Assembly: GCA_036380875.1 (NCBI GenBank)
Contig: DASVDX010000028.1
Coordinates: 38,591 to 102,590, forward strand
Direction: 5' to 3'
DNA length: 64,000 bases
Source of the DNA: ZC4RG17 sp036380875
Lineage (GTDB): Bacteria > Actinomycetota > Acidimicrobiia > Spongiisociales > ZC4RG35
Shown: positions 33,601-41,711 of the stretch, piece after piece
Position numbering within the stretch: the stretch's first letter is position 1
Layout: every line of letters begins with the position of its first letter
The notes under the pieces: model-generated
What the model was told of the DNA's origin: nothing
Seen by the model: the letters and a program-made list of their open reading frames with translations, nothing else
Databases searched by the model: none
Translations under genes and position numbers: made by a program

Positions 33601-35331
33601 ATGGCGTCGAGCGACGCCTCTTCGGGCCGGTGGCGCGGGATCAGTCTCGTCCTCGGGCTCGTGGCCATCGGTCTCGGCCTCTGGCTCATCATCCGCCCGA
33701 TTGCCTCGCTGTCGACGCTGGGGTTGGCGATCGCGGCGGGATTGCTGGCGACCGGAGGTTCACGCCTCACCGCATCCGACACCTCGTTCTCCGCGCGGCT
33801 GCTCGCAGTGCTGTGGGTCGCCGTGGCGTTCGTGCTCGTCGTCTGGCCCGACCTCACGATGCGGTGGCTGGTGCTCCTCGTTGGGGCCCACCTGGCCATC
33901 GACGGGATCGGCGACATCTGGGCGGGAGTGCGGTCCGAAGCCGACCAGCGCTTCGCCGCGATCGTCCGAGGCGTTGCGACGGTGATATTCGGTGTTCTGG
34001 CGCTGACCTGGCCGGACGTCACGCTCCTCGTCATCGCCATCGCCTTCGCTGCTCGGCTGATCATCTTCGGAGTCTCACACGCTCTCACCGCGATCCGGGG
34101 ACGAGTCGCAGACGAAAGAGGCGATCGCCCGGGGAGACTGCGCCGCTGGCTCGAGGTGGTCGGCGCGGTGGCCACTCTGGCCGTCGCCGGCTTGCTGGCG
34201 ATCATCAGCTCCTGGCTGAACGACGGACGTCCGATGGTCGACGGGTTCTACGCCGCGCCCGCCGAAGCGCCAGAAGCCCCTGGACAACTGATTCGGATCG
34301 AACCGTTCGAACGGGGCATCCCTGACGACGCCGTGGCTTGGCGAATCCTCTACACGACGACGCGCGACGAGGGTCAGCCAGCCCTTGCCAGCGCCATCGT
34401 GGTGGCGCCCAGCGACGAGGCGGACGGGCCGCGGGAGGTGATCGCGTGGGCCCACGGCACGACCGGAGTGCACGAGACATGCGCCCCGTCGGTGCTCGAG
34501 GGCACGTTCTCCACGGGAGCCTTCTTCTCCGTGGAGGAAGTGGTCGACGAAGGCTGGGTGCTGGTGGCCACTGACTACGTAGGCCTCGGCACAGAAGGCC
34601 CTCATCCGTACCTGATAGGCCAGGGTGAGGCACGCTCCGTCTTGGACTCGGTGCGGGCCGCCCGCCAGATGGAGGAGATCGATATGGCGGACCGCACAGT
34701 CGTCTGGGGCCACTCCCAAGGAGGGCACGCGGCGCTGTGGACCGCCGCCATCGCTTCCACCTATGCCCCGGAGGTGGATGTGATCGGGGTGGCGGCGCTG
34801 GCACCAGCCAGCGACGTGGTCGGCCTGATCGACAGCCTGCCATCCGTGACCGGAGGCAGCATCTTCGCCGCCTACGCCGTCTCGGCGTACTCCGCGGTCT
34901 ACGACGACGTCAGATTCGCCGACTACGTCGTGCCCAGCGGACGAGTCAACGTGGAACGTATCGCCAGGCGTTGCCTCGCCGAACCTTCCGTCTTGACGTC
35001 GGTGCTCTCCGCCGTGGCGCTCAACTTCTCGGTGTTCCAGGGCGATCTCACGAGCGGGGCGCTCAGCGAGCGACTCACCGAGAACATCCCCCCACAGGAG
35101 ATCGAGGTGCCGCTCTTCCTCGCCCAGGGTGAAGCGGACTCCCTCATCGCGCTCGATACGCAAGATGCTTTCGTAGCCGGTCTGTGCGAGAGCGGAAGCC
35201 GAGTCGACTACCGGATCTACACCGAACTCGACCACGTCCCGCTCGTGGAAGCCGATTCGCCGCTCATTCCCGAGTTGTTCGACTGGACGAGCGCCCGTCT
35301 GACCGACCAGGAGCCAGTGTCGATCTGTTGA
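33601..35331 (+). CDS. HdeD-like membrane domain fused to a secretory-lipase-type hydrolase
   Basis: The 576-residue fusion has about six membrane helices in residues 12-165 with the two-fold repeat of HdeD/DUF308 proteins, one more helix (about 185-205), then an extracytoplasmic alpha/beta-hydrolase of the fungal LIP/secretory lipase type (about 225-570). The hydrolase has AWAHGTTGVHETCAPS, nucleophile S372 in GHSQGGHAALW, an aspartate in LAQGEADSLI and a histidine in ELDHVPLVEA. The likely role is a membrane-tethered esterase acting outside the membrane. It is divergent from the lipase maturation factor gene with 11 bases between starts, so the two may be functionally paired (inference). 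Confidence 0.85.
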   Translation: MASSDASSGRWRGISLVLGLVAIGLGLWLIIRPIASLSTLGLAIAAGLLATGGSRLTASDTSFSARLLAVLWVAVAFVLVVWPDLTMRWLVLLVGAHLAIDGIGDIWAGVRSEADQRFAAIVRGVATVIFGVLALTWPDVTLLVIAIAFAARLIIFGVSHALTAIRGRVADERGDRPGRLRRWLEVVGAVATLAVAGLLAIISSWLNDGRPMVDGFYAAPAEAPEAPGQLIRIEPFERGIPDDAVAWRILYTTTRDEGQPALASAIVVAPSDEADGPREVIAWAHGTTGVHETCAPSVLEGTFSTGAFFSVEEVVDEGWVLVATDYVGLGTEGPHPYLIGQGEARSVLDSVRAARQMEEIDMADRTVVWGHSQGGHAALWTAAIASTYAPEVDVIGVAALAPASDVVGLIDSLPSVTGGSIFAAYAVSAYSAVYDDVRFADYVVPSGRVNVERIARRCLAEPSVLTSVLSAVALNFSVFQGDLTSGALSERLTENIPPQEIEVPLFLAQGEADSLIALDTQDAFVAGLCESGSRVDYRIYTELDHVPLVEADSPLIPELFDWTSARLTDQEPVSIC

Positions 35332-35472
35332 TGCCGCGCCCGCGAGGCTTTCGAGTCCTGGTCGGCGGAGCTCGGTCCGACGCGACCACGTCTCGCCCGA
35401 GTCGCAAGGGGCCGTTCTGCCCTAGCCCCGGAACGGCGTTGGCGAAACGATGGGGTGGACCAAGGAGGGACC

Positions 35473-35886
35473 GTGTCCCCGACCATCCCCACGGATCGCC
35501 GGACGATCACCCGGCGGATCGCCGGCGGCCTCGCCGCCGCCATCGCCATCGTCTACTTCCTCATCGGCTTCGAAGTCGTGACCGTCTGGGAGGGAGGCGT
35601 TGGACAGCGCCAGTTCGGTCTCCTCGCCGGCTCGGCGTTCCTCGCTGGTGCCGTGGTCATCTCCTTCACGGACAAGCGAGTGTTGTGGGTGCTGGGAGCC
35701 CTTGCCCAGGTCCCGATCATCCTGGCCTACTTCGACTTCGCCTCCGAGCGTGAACCTGCCTTCGAGCCATGGGGGATCACGATCAGGGTCCTCCAGGTGG
35801 TCCTCATCTTTGCTCTCGGCTACCTGGCATCGACGCGGCCTCGGGTCGAGCGGCCGGAGGATCTGCCAGCGCTCGTGAGGAACTGA
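35473..35886 (+). CDS. Small four-helix membrane protein, unknown function
   Basis: The 137-residue protein has four predicted helices (about 16-34, 48-64, 70-86 and 97-115) and a charged C-terminus (RPRVERPEDLPALVRN). GTG 35473 is preferred over an in-frame ATG six codons earlier because AAGGAGGG (35462-35469) is placed for the GTG and would overlap the earlier start. No domain is recognised. It lies 141 bases after the lipase-like gene and 91 before the AI-2E family gene. Confidence 0.72.
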   Translation: MSPTIPTDRRTITRRIAGGLAAAIAIVYFLIGFEVVTVWEGGVGQRQFGLLAGSAFLAGAVVISFTDKRVLWVLGALAQVPIILAYFDFASEREPAFEPWGITIRVLQVVLIFALGYLASTRPRVERPEDLPALVRN

Positions 35887-35977
35887 TCCGGCTTCCGCAA
35901 AGACTCGTTCTCGCGAGGGCTCAGCGCCACGCCTCGCTCTAGCCTCCACCGGGGAAGGACTCGGGAAGGACGGTCAG

Positions 35978-37117
35978 ATGCAGTCAGGCGAGGCAGGAGG
36001 ATCATCCGATCCGCGGATGGAGGCCCCGGTCAACGGCGAAGAGGAAGAACTGGCCCCGGCCTGGCCCCAACCTGGCTACTGGATCCGCGTTGCCGTCGCC
36101 GTCATCGGCATCGTCGTCGCCTTGCGGATCGTGCTTCTCCTGCAGGGTGTTCTCCTCGTGGTTTTCGCGTCGCTGGTGATCGCCCTCGGGCTCCAGCCGA
36201 CGATCGAGTTCTTCGAGAGGCGCGGCCTGGGACGAGGGTGGGCTCTGGCCACGATCATCATCGTCGTCACCGCCGCCCTGGTTGCCGGCGCCCTCGTCAT
36301 CGTTCCCACCGCCATCGACCAGGTCGACGCCATCGCCTCGTCTCTCCCGGAGATCCGGCAGGAACTGCGGGACATGGGAGGCCTCGGGGCGGTGATAGCC
36401 GACCGACTCGAGTTCTCCCAGATGATCACCCAGGACCAAGAGACGGTGACCCGCACAGTCGGCACGGCGGCGGCGACCATCTTCAATCTGTTCACCGTCG
36501 GCGTCCTGGTCCCCTACTTCGCCCACGCCCTGCCCCGAATGAAGAACTGGGTCCTGCGCCTGGTCCGGAGGGAGGAACGGGCCGATCTCCTCCGTCTCGT
36601 CAACGAGTCGACCGACAGGATCTCGGGCTACATCCTCGGGAACCTGACCGTCTCACTCGTGGCCGGCGTCGTCAGCTATGCCGCCTTCCGGCTCATGGGG
36701 CTCGACTACGCGCTGGTGCTCGCCCTCTGGGTGGCGTTCACCGACCTGATACCCGTCGTCGGGGCCTTCATCGGCGCGGTGCCCGCAATCGCCGTCGCCG
36801 CACAGGAAGGTGTCGGCCTGGTCGTGGCCGTCGCCGCCTTTCTCACCGCTTACCAACTGTTCGAGAACTTCGTGGTGCAGCCCCGGGTCATGACCAAGGC
36901 CATCGACCTCAGCCCGGCGGCTGTGATCATCGCCGTCATGGTCGGCGGAACGTTGGCGGGTGTGACCGGGGCGCTGCTCGCCCTCCCCGTGGCGGCGATG
37001 GTCAAGATCGCGGTCGAGCAGTACCTGATCAGCACGCGTCTCGACAGGGTGCGCGAGGACGCCGCCTACTCGTCGCTTCCCCGCCGTCGGCGCGGTCGAA
37101 GCCGTCCTCTGCCTTAG
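35978..37117 (+). CDS. AI-2E family transporter (TqsA/PerM type)
   Basis: The 379-residue membrane protein has seven or eight helices and the family signatures ASLVIALGLQPTIEFFERRGLGRGWALATII, a long extracytoplasmic helical segment (about 100-180), LVNESTDRISGYILGNLTVSLVAG, DLIPVVGAFIGAVPAI and ENFVVQPRVMTKAIDLSPAAV. Members export autoinducer-2 or act as Na+/H+ antiporters or permeases of unknown cargo; the role here cannot be assigned. The acidic N-terminus (GEEEELAP) and basic C-terminus (RRRRGRSR) are cytosolic. No signalling genes are nearby. Confidence 0.88.
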   Translation: MQSGEAGGSSDPRMEAPVNGEEEELAPAWPQPGYWIRVAVAVIGIVVALRIVLLLQGVLLVVFASLVIALGLQPTIEFFERRGLGRGWALATIIIVVTAALVAGALVIVPTAIDQVDAIASSLPEIRQELRDMGGLGAVIADRLEFSQMITQDQETVTRTVGTAAATIFNLFTVGVLVPYFAHALPRMKNWVLRLVRREERADLLRLVNESTDRISGYILGNLTVSLVAGVVSYAAFRLMGLDYALVLALWVAFTDLIPVVGAFIGAVPAIAVAAQEGVGLVVAVAAFLTAYQLFENFVVQPRVMTKAIDLSPAAVIIAVMVGGTLAGVTGALLALPVAAMVKIAVEQYLISTRLDRVREDAAYSSLPRRRRGRSRPLP

Positions 37118-37120
37118 CGA

Positions 37121-37630
37121 TCAGGGGCGACGCTGGTATAGCCCGGCTACGTAGGCAGCCTGGCCCACGTGTTGGAGAGCATCCCCGATGACGCTCACCA
37201 GTCGCACACCGACGCTGACCGGAGGGTCGTAGCGAGTGTCGATGATCCGGTCGAGGTCGGCCTGGTCGAAGCTCGAGAGATGAGCGGTGCATGCCTCCTG
37301 GACGGCTTCGTGGTAGCCGGCCAGCAACTCGACGGAGGCACGGACCTGGCCGACTCGCTCGCTCGAGTGGCCATAGCCAGTCTCCTCGATGGGAAACGGC
37401 AAGCCGAATCTGTCCGCCCAGCCGTCGGCGATCCATACCTCTTCCCGGCCCGCGATCTCACACACCTGTTTGTCCATCACCCGGCTCAGATGCCAGATCA
37501 GCCATGCCACCGAGTTGGCGTCGGGGTCCGGTCGGTACAGGAGTAGGTCATCGTCGGCGTCGGAGAGAACACGGTGCACTCGCTCCCGGATCCGTCCGAA
37601 GGCGTCGAGGAGCACGTCTCTGGTTTCCAT
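37121..37630 (-). CDS. DinB/DUF664 family metal-dependent protein
   Basis: The 169-residue four-helix bundle of the DinB superfamily has the expected three metal-binding histidines: H47 in AWLIWHLSRVMD, H107 in AGYHEAV and H154 in ALQHVGQAAYVAGLYQRR. The motif order and length match DinB_2/DUF664 proteins, some of which are mycothiol or bacillithiol S-transferases and others of unknown function; a mycothiol-type role is plausible in Actinomycetota. Its stop is 3 bases from the convergent AI-2E gene, and its start is 9 bases after the end of the upstream PHP gene, so probably one transcript. Confidence 0.87.
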   Translation of the reverse strand: METRDVLLDAFGRIRERVHRVLSDADDDLLLYRPDPDANSVAWLIWHLSRVMDKQVCEIAGREEVWIADGWADRFGLPFPIEETGYGHSSERVGQVRASVELLAGYHEAVQEACTAHLSSFDQADLDRIIDTRYDPPVSVGVRLVSVIGDALQHVGQAAYVAGLYQRRP

Positions 37631-37639
37631 GCGCCGACA

Positions 37640-39313
37640 CTAGAGCTGCCGTCGGCGCTCTTCGACCCATTCGAGGAAAGAATCGGAGGGGGCGGCATTG
37701 ATCACCCGTTCCTTGCGGACACCCGCCCGCTGCAGAACGCCGACGGCCACCGCCATGTTGTCGAACTCGGGAGGACGGTGGGCGTCGCTGTCGGCGGCGA
37801 GCCAGACCCCGGCCCGGGAGGCTTCGGCAGCGAACTCCGCCGGCAAGTCCATTCGGTCGCGATGCCCGTTGACCTCCAATGCGGTCCCGGTCTCCACCGC
37901 CGCTTCGAAGACGGCGTGCAGGTCGACATCGAATCCCGGCCTGATCCCGATTCGACGGCCGGTGGGGTGAGCCAAGACGGAGACGGCGGGGTGCCGCACC
38001 GCCTTCACCAACCGGGCAGTCTGGAGTTCCTTGGGCAGGTCGAAATGGGAGTGGGCGCCGGCGACGACGAAGTCGAGCCAGGCGAGCGTCTCGTCGTCCA
38101 AGTCGAGGCCCCCTTCGGCGTCGATGTTGATCTCGGCTCCGTGGAATATGTGGATGTCGGTGAGGAGCCGACGCGCCTCCTCGACCAGCTCGCGCTGCTG
38201 ACGCAGCTTCCCGGCATCTAGGCCGCCGAATCGCAACCCGATCGTGTGGTCGGTCACCACCATGTATCGGTATCCCCGGGCGAGGGCGTGTTCGCCGGCC
38301 TCTACCAGCGACATGTGCCCGTCGGGAGACGACTCGGTGTGGACATGGAGGTCGCCGCGGATGTCGGCGAGCCGAATCGAACCGTGCCCCGCCTCTGACC
38401 GCACCCGCGCCGGGGGAGGGATCCAGGGCATCCCCGCCGACCGGTACACGTCCTCCTCTGTCGGATGCGGCGCGTCGTCACTGATCCCGAGTCTCCGTAC
38501 ATGTGGCTCGGGCCCCGTCCAACGCACCAGGGCGGTCCCCGCCGCCTGACGATCCGTGAGGCGCACTGCCGCAGGAATGCGGTCGTGGGTCACGAGGTCG
38601 ATCGCCCATCCCGGCTCCGAAGCCGAAGACGCCACCGCCGCACTCTCCTCGAGCAGGTAGGCGACGCGGGCAGGATCGTCGGTGACCACGACGAGGTCGA
38701 TGCGATCCACCCACTCGTCGAGGCGGCGGACGGCTCCGGCGATCTGCACCTCGTCGTCTGGCAGGTGGCGCGCCAGGTGGCGTCGCAACATCGAGGCCGT
38801 GACAGCCGCCTGATGCGCCGGCACCGCTCCCGGCGACGGAGGCAGCGAGAGGATCGCTGCCCACCGGTCGAGCGTCGCCGGCCCGATGCCGTCGATGGTC
38901 GACAGGGCCTCGGTGTCGATGGCCGCCATGAGGTCGGCGGCCGTGTCCACTCCCAGCGCCTTGAGGTCCTCCAGCCGTCCCGGGGTCATGCGGGGGAGGC
39001 GGGCGAACATCCGCACATCGGACGGGTACCGCCCGTCCAGTCGCTGCAATTCGGACAGGGTTCCCGTCGAACGAAACTCGTCGATCAGGCCGACGATCCC
39101 GGCGCCGATGCCTTCCGCCTGCCGCATCTCTTCCGCGGGCGCGTCCAGATCCGATGGCAGGTCGTCGAGGGACCACACCGCCGCCCGGAACGCCCGTGCC
39201 CGGAATGAGCGGCGCCGATCCGACGCCTGGACCACGTCGGCGAGACGCCACAGACGGCGGGCGAACTCCCGCCGCGTGCGCTGCTCAGGCGGCACTGGAT
39301 CGGACAAGCTCAC
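37640..39313 (-). CDS. PolX-like protein with PHP domain, degenerate polymerase site
   Basis: The 557-residue protein has the bacterial PolX order: an N-terminal HhH/8-kDa-like region (about 10-155, with KALGVDTAADLMAA and STIDGIGPATLDRW hairpins), a family X nucleotidyltransferase palm (about 165-300) and a C-terminal PHP phosphoesterase (about 318-557). The PHP motifs are intact: D321-H323-H325 in RGDLHVHTESSPDG, VVTDHTIG, GAEINID, AGAHSHFD, LAHPTGRR, EVNG and DSDAH. The palm is not: the GSxRR motif reads AGAVRR and the DxD reads R204-I-D206, losing the first aspartate. It is probably a nuclease/phosphoesterase rather than a polymerase. The GTG start at 39313 gives normal length. Confidence 0.87.
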   Translation of the reverse strand: MSLSDPVPPEQRTRREFARRLWRLADVVQASDRRRSFRARAFRAAVWSLDDLPSDLDAPAEEMRQAEGIGAGIVGLIDEFRSTGTLSELQRLDGRYPSDVRMFARLPRMTPGRLEDLKALGVDTAADLMAAIDTEALSTIDGIGPATLDRWAAILSLPPSPGAVPAHQAAVTASMLRRHLARHLPDDEVQIAGAVRRLDEWVDRIDLVVVTDDPARVAYLLEESAAVASSASEPGWAIDLVTHDRIPAAVRLTDRQAAGTALVRWTGPEPHVRRLGISDDAPHPTEEDVYRSAGMPWIPPPARVRSEAGHGSIRLADIRGDLHVHTESSPDGHMSLVEAGEHALARGYRYMVVTDHTIGLRFGGLDAGKLRQQRELVEEARRLLTDIHIFHGAEINIDAEGGLDLDDETLAWLDFVVAGAHSHFDLPKELQTARLVKAVRHPAVSVLAHPTGRRIGIRPGFDVDLHAVFEAAVETGTALEVNGHRDRMDLPAEFAAEASRAGVWLAADSDAHRPPEFDNMAVAVGVLQRAGVRKERVINAAPSDSFLEWVEERRRQL

Positions 39314-39423
39314 GTGCTGATCGTGCCAGCTTCCGAGCGCCTAGCTCGTCCCGGCCGGGGGTTCAGGAACCGGACTGGCGACCTACGGAGGGTTGGGCGC
39401 TCGAAAGTAGATTGCCGGTCGCG

Positions 39424-39687
39424 GTGCTGGCCTTCTTCATCGAATGCGCGTGTCCGCCCGACCGACGGAGTGCGATCGTCGGCGCGGGAGACGAACTGAA
39501 GACTGTCGACGACTTCCTGAACAGCTACCCGCTGACGCACATCGTCTGTCAGGCGTGCGACACCTACTATCGCCTGATCGGGTACATCGACGAGTCGGGG
39601 ATCGAACGCTCGGTCGAACATGTTGCCGACCCCGCCCCACCGGCGGTCCGGCGGGGCCGACGGCTGCGTTACCGCGCCCGCTACTGA
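39424..39687 (+). CDS. Small cysteine-containing hypothetical protein
   Basis: The 87-residue frame begins at GTG 39424 (MLAFFIECACPPD). Four cysteines occur as CxC in ECACPPD and CxxC in IVCQACDTYYRL, which could form a zinc site; the tail is strongly basic (RRGRRLRYRARY). No family is recognised, and the ribosome binding site is weak, so the start is uncertain (TTG 39413 is an alternative). It lies in the gap between the divergent PHP gene and the convergent PAS gene, whose 3' end it overlaps by 7 bases. Codon usage is ordinary for the window. Confidence 0.45.
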   Translation: MLAFFIECACPPDRRSAIVGAGDELKTVDDFLNSYPLTHIVCQACDTYYRLIGYIDESGIERSVEHVADPAPPAVRRGRRLRYRARY

Positions 39688-40553
39688 TCCGCCCAGCTCA
39701 TCGTGCCCTGTTCGCCGTCGAGGAGCCCATACACGACGACGATCGGGGGAGCGCCGTCCACCATCCGGGGATGGAACCCGATGCGATATGTGGATCCCTC
39801 CCGGAGGTGCCGGTAGGAGCGCACAGATGATCGGCGGAACCCGGCGCCCATCACCAGATCGGCCAGAGTGGTGACGGGGCCGGACCGGTTCTCCTCCTCC
39901 AGGAGGAGGTGGGCCATGGTGTCGAGCGAGGCGATGCCCATCGCATGGGCGGCGGCATTGGCGTAGAGGAGCGTTTCTCGGTCGTGGTCGAACACCGCCA
40001 CCGCCAAGGGGGCGTCGTTCATGATCCCTTTCACTACCTCGTCCAGACGGGCGACCTCGGCTTCCCGCAGGTCGAGCATCCATCGGCCCAGCGAGAGGAC
40101 GAACACGAAGGCGGCGAGGAGCGCCGCCCGGAACAGCGTCGGGGTGGTCAGTTCGCCGGTGATGACCAACACGGCGAGGTAGCCGAAGAGGGCGGCGTAA
40201 CCGAGGATGCGGAACTGGCGCTGCGGCAGGTCCAGCACCTGCCAACCGAGGATGAGCAGAACCCAGAAGAAGAACGGCGACTCGACCCCTCCGTCCACGA
40301 CCACCACGGCGTAGGACACCACCACTGACACCAGCGACCGGGCGAACTGGATCCGCGTGATGTCCTGGCGTCCCAGCCCTCCCAGCCCGAGGCGCGCCAC
40401 AGCCAGTACTCCCGACAGGAGCGACACGGCCAGCGGGGCCTGGGTTTCGCCGGCCAGCGCCATAGCCACGCCGTGGCTCAAGAGGATGAAAGCCAGAGGG
40501 TCCCAACGCTGGATGGCGGCGAGCGTGCGAAAGTGACGTCGATGATCGAGCAT
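39681..40553 (-). CDS. Membrane protein with C-terminal PAS domain, no output domain
   Basis: The 290-residue protein has about six membrane helices in residues 20-172, a short helical linker (LREAEVARLDEVVKGIMN), and a PAS fold (about 180-290; PLAVAVFDHDRETLLYANAAAHAMG ... YRIGFHPRMVDGAPPIVVVYGLLDGEQ). The layout is the sensor half of a histidine kinase or diguanylate cyclase, but the protein ends directly after the PAS domain with no kinase or GGDEF domain and none encoded alongside. It may signal by protein contact. It lies upstream of, and on the same strand as, the PHP gene, with the small cysteine gene between. Confidence 0.78.
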   Translation of the reverse strand: MLDHRRHFRTLAAIQRWDPLAFILLSHGVAMALAGETQAPLAVSLLSGVLAVARLGLGGLGRQDITRIQFARSLVSVVVSYAVVVVDGGVESPFFFWVLLILGWQVLDLPQRQFRILGYAALFGYLAVLVITGELTTPTLFRAALLAAFVFVLSLGRWMLDLREAEVARLDEVVKGIMNDAPLAVAVFDHDRETLLYANAAAHAMGIASLDTMAHLLLEEENRSGPVTTLADLVMGAGFRRSSVRSYRHLREGSTYRIGFHPRMVDGAPPIVVVYGLLDGEQGTMSWADQ

Positions 40554-40578
40554 GGCTGGGCCGCTTACTCGTTCCCGC

Positions 40579-40953
40579 TCACATCGCGTCGAACGGGGTC
40601 GTATCGCCCGGCATCGGCTCGCCGCAGATCTGGCAGGCGGGTATCCCTGCCGCCACCTTGGAGCCGCACGACGAACAAGTGCGGGGTGGGGAAGTCCGGC
40701 GGCCGTCCGCGAGTCCGTCGCCGGCGTCCAGTTCCATCAGGCGGGCGGCGAGATCCTCATCGGAGAAACCCTGCTCGCGCATCAGGGACCACATCGCCTC
40801 GACGAGGAGGACCAGGCGATCGATCCTCTCGTCGACGTCGATCAACCGCATGCGGGATTCCATGGCGTCGGCGGTACCCGCCGCCCGGGCGAAGGCGGCA
40901 GCCTGGGTCGCCGACTTCTGACCCATCACGTATCCCCAGATGAAGTCGAGCAC
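40579..40953 (-). CDS. Small zinc-ribbon protein
   Basis: The 124-residue protein has a helical N-terminal part (residues 1-80, including LIDVDERIDRLVLLVEAMWSLMREQGFSDEDLAARL, a likely coiled-coil) and a C-terminal zinc ribbon with C93, C96, C107 and C110 (TCSSCGSKVAAGIPACQICGEP). Such proteins often bridge proteins or nucleic acids; the partner is unknown. It ends 25 bases upstream of the PAS protein start on the same strand, so may be co-transcribed. It is divergent from the TetR gene. Confidence 0.78.
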   Translation of the reverse strand: MLDFIWGYVMGQKSATQAAAFARAAGTADAMESRMRLIDVDERIDRLVLLVEAMWSLMREQGFSDEDLAARLMELDAGDGLADGRRTSPPRTCSSCGSKVAAGIPACQICGEPMPGDTTPFDAM

Positions 40954-41042
40954 CGGGTCACGCTACTCGCCGGATGGTCGCCGGGTCGCCCCGACTGATA
41001 ACGTTTTCCGGGGCCTCTCTCTTGGCGGATTTCTATTCCCTC

Positions 41043-41072
41043 TTGACAGAGACCCCAAAGCGGGCCGATAAT
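41043..41072 (+). promoter_or_regulatory. Sigma70-type promoter of the TetR operon
   Basis: TTGACA at 41043-41048 and GATAAT at 41067-41072 are separated by 18 bases. The predicted start of transcription (about 41079) falls inside the palindrome at 41076-41091, a layout for direct repression. Confidence 0.7.
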
Positions 41073-41075
41073 CGC

Positions 41076-41091
41076 TCGGTCGATCGACCGA
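41076..41091. promoter_or_regulatory. TetR operator, copy 1
   Basis: TCGGTCGATCGACCGA is a perfect 16-bp palindrome covering the predicted transcription start of the TetR gene. An identical 16-bp copy lies at 43873-43888 before the OsmC gene. Two identical copies within 3 kb, one at a TetR promoter, identify it as this regulator's likely site. Confidence 0.8.
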
Positions 41092-41111
41092 ACACACGAG
41101 AGGCGGAACTG

Positions 41112-41711
41112 GTGGGAGTCGAACCGAAGACGAGAGCAGCGATCCTGTCGGCGGCCAAACAGTGCCTGCTCGAAATCGGCTACGCCCGCCTCTCCACCCG
41201 CCGGATCGCCGTGGCGGCCGGCGTCCCTCTCAGCCAGATCCACTATCACTTCGGTTCGAAACAGAACCTCGTTCTCGAGGTCCTGGCGGAGGAGAACCGG
41301 CGCCTGCTCGACCGCCAGACCGACATGTACAACCAGGACATGCCGCTCTGGAAGCGGTGGGAGCAGGCGTGTGACTTCCTCGACGACGACCTCGAATCGG
41401 GCTACGTCCGAGTGCTCCAGGAGATGATGGCTGCCGGGTGGTCCGATGAAGAGATCGCCGCTTCCGTGCGGGCGAATCTCATGGGGTGGTTCGAGCTCCT
41501 GACGACGGTCGCCTCGTCGGCTTTCGACCGTTTCCCGGGATTGGACGAGGCTTTCAGTGCCGAAGAGTTGGCGATCCTGACCAGCGTTGCCTTCCTCGGC
41601 GCCGAGGCGATCATCCTCCTCGGCGTGGAAGAGGCGGTGGCTCCCACCCGCGCCGCGCTGCGCAAGGTCGGAGCCTTGATCCGCCGATTCGAGGAAGGCG
41701 ATGCGAGCTAG
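41112..41711 (+). CDS. TetR family transcriptional regulator
   Basis: The 199-residue regulator has an N-terminal TetR HTH (KTRAAILSAAKQCLLEIGYARLSTRRIAVAAGVPLSQIHYHFGSKQNLVLEVL, about 5-55) and a helical ligand-binding domain. GTG 41112 is chosen; the frame is open upstream but crosses the promoter and palindrome. It is the first gene of its transcript and overlaps the following hydrolase-glycosyltransferase gene by 11 bases. By position and operator duplication it should repress itself, the fusion gene and the OsmC/FAD genes (inference). The ligand is unknown. Confidence 0.9.
   Translation: MGVEPKTRAAILSAAKQCLLEIGYARLSTRRIAVAAGVPLSQIHYHFGSKQNLVLEVLAEENRRLLDRQTDMYNQDMPLWKRWEQACDFLDDDLESGYVRVLQEMMAAGWSDEEIAASVRANLMGWFELLTTVASSAFDRFPGLDEAFSAEELAILTSVAFLGAEAIILLGVEEAVAPTRAALRKVGALIRRFEEGDAS

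Noticed and set aside
39310..40506. Long minus-strand frame covering the PAS gene region
   Set aside because: Its translation is Gly/Arg/Pro-rich without domains and it is a frame-shifted shadow of the well-supported PAS membrane protein at 39681-40553.
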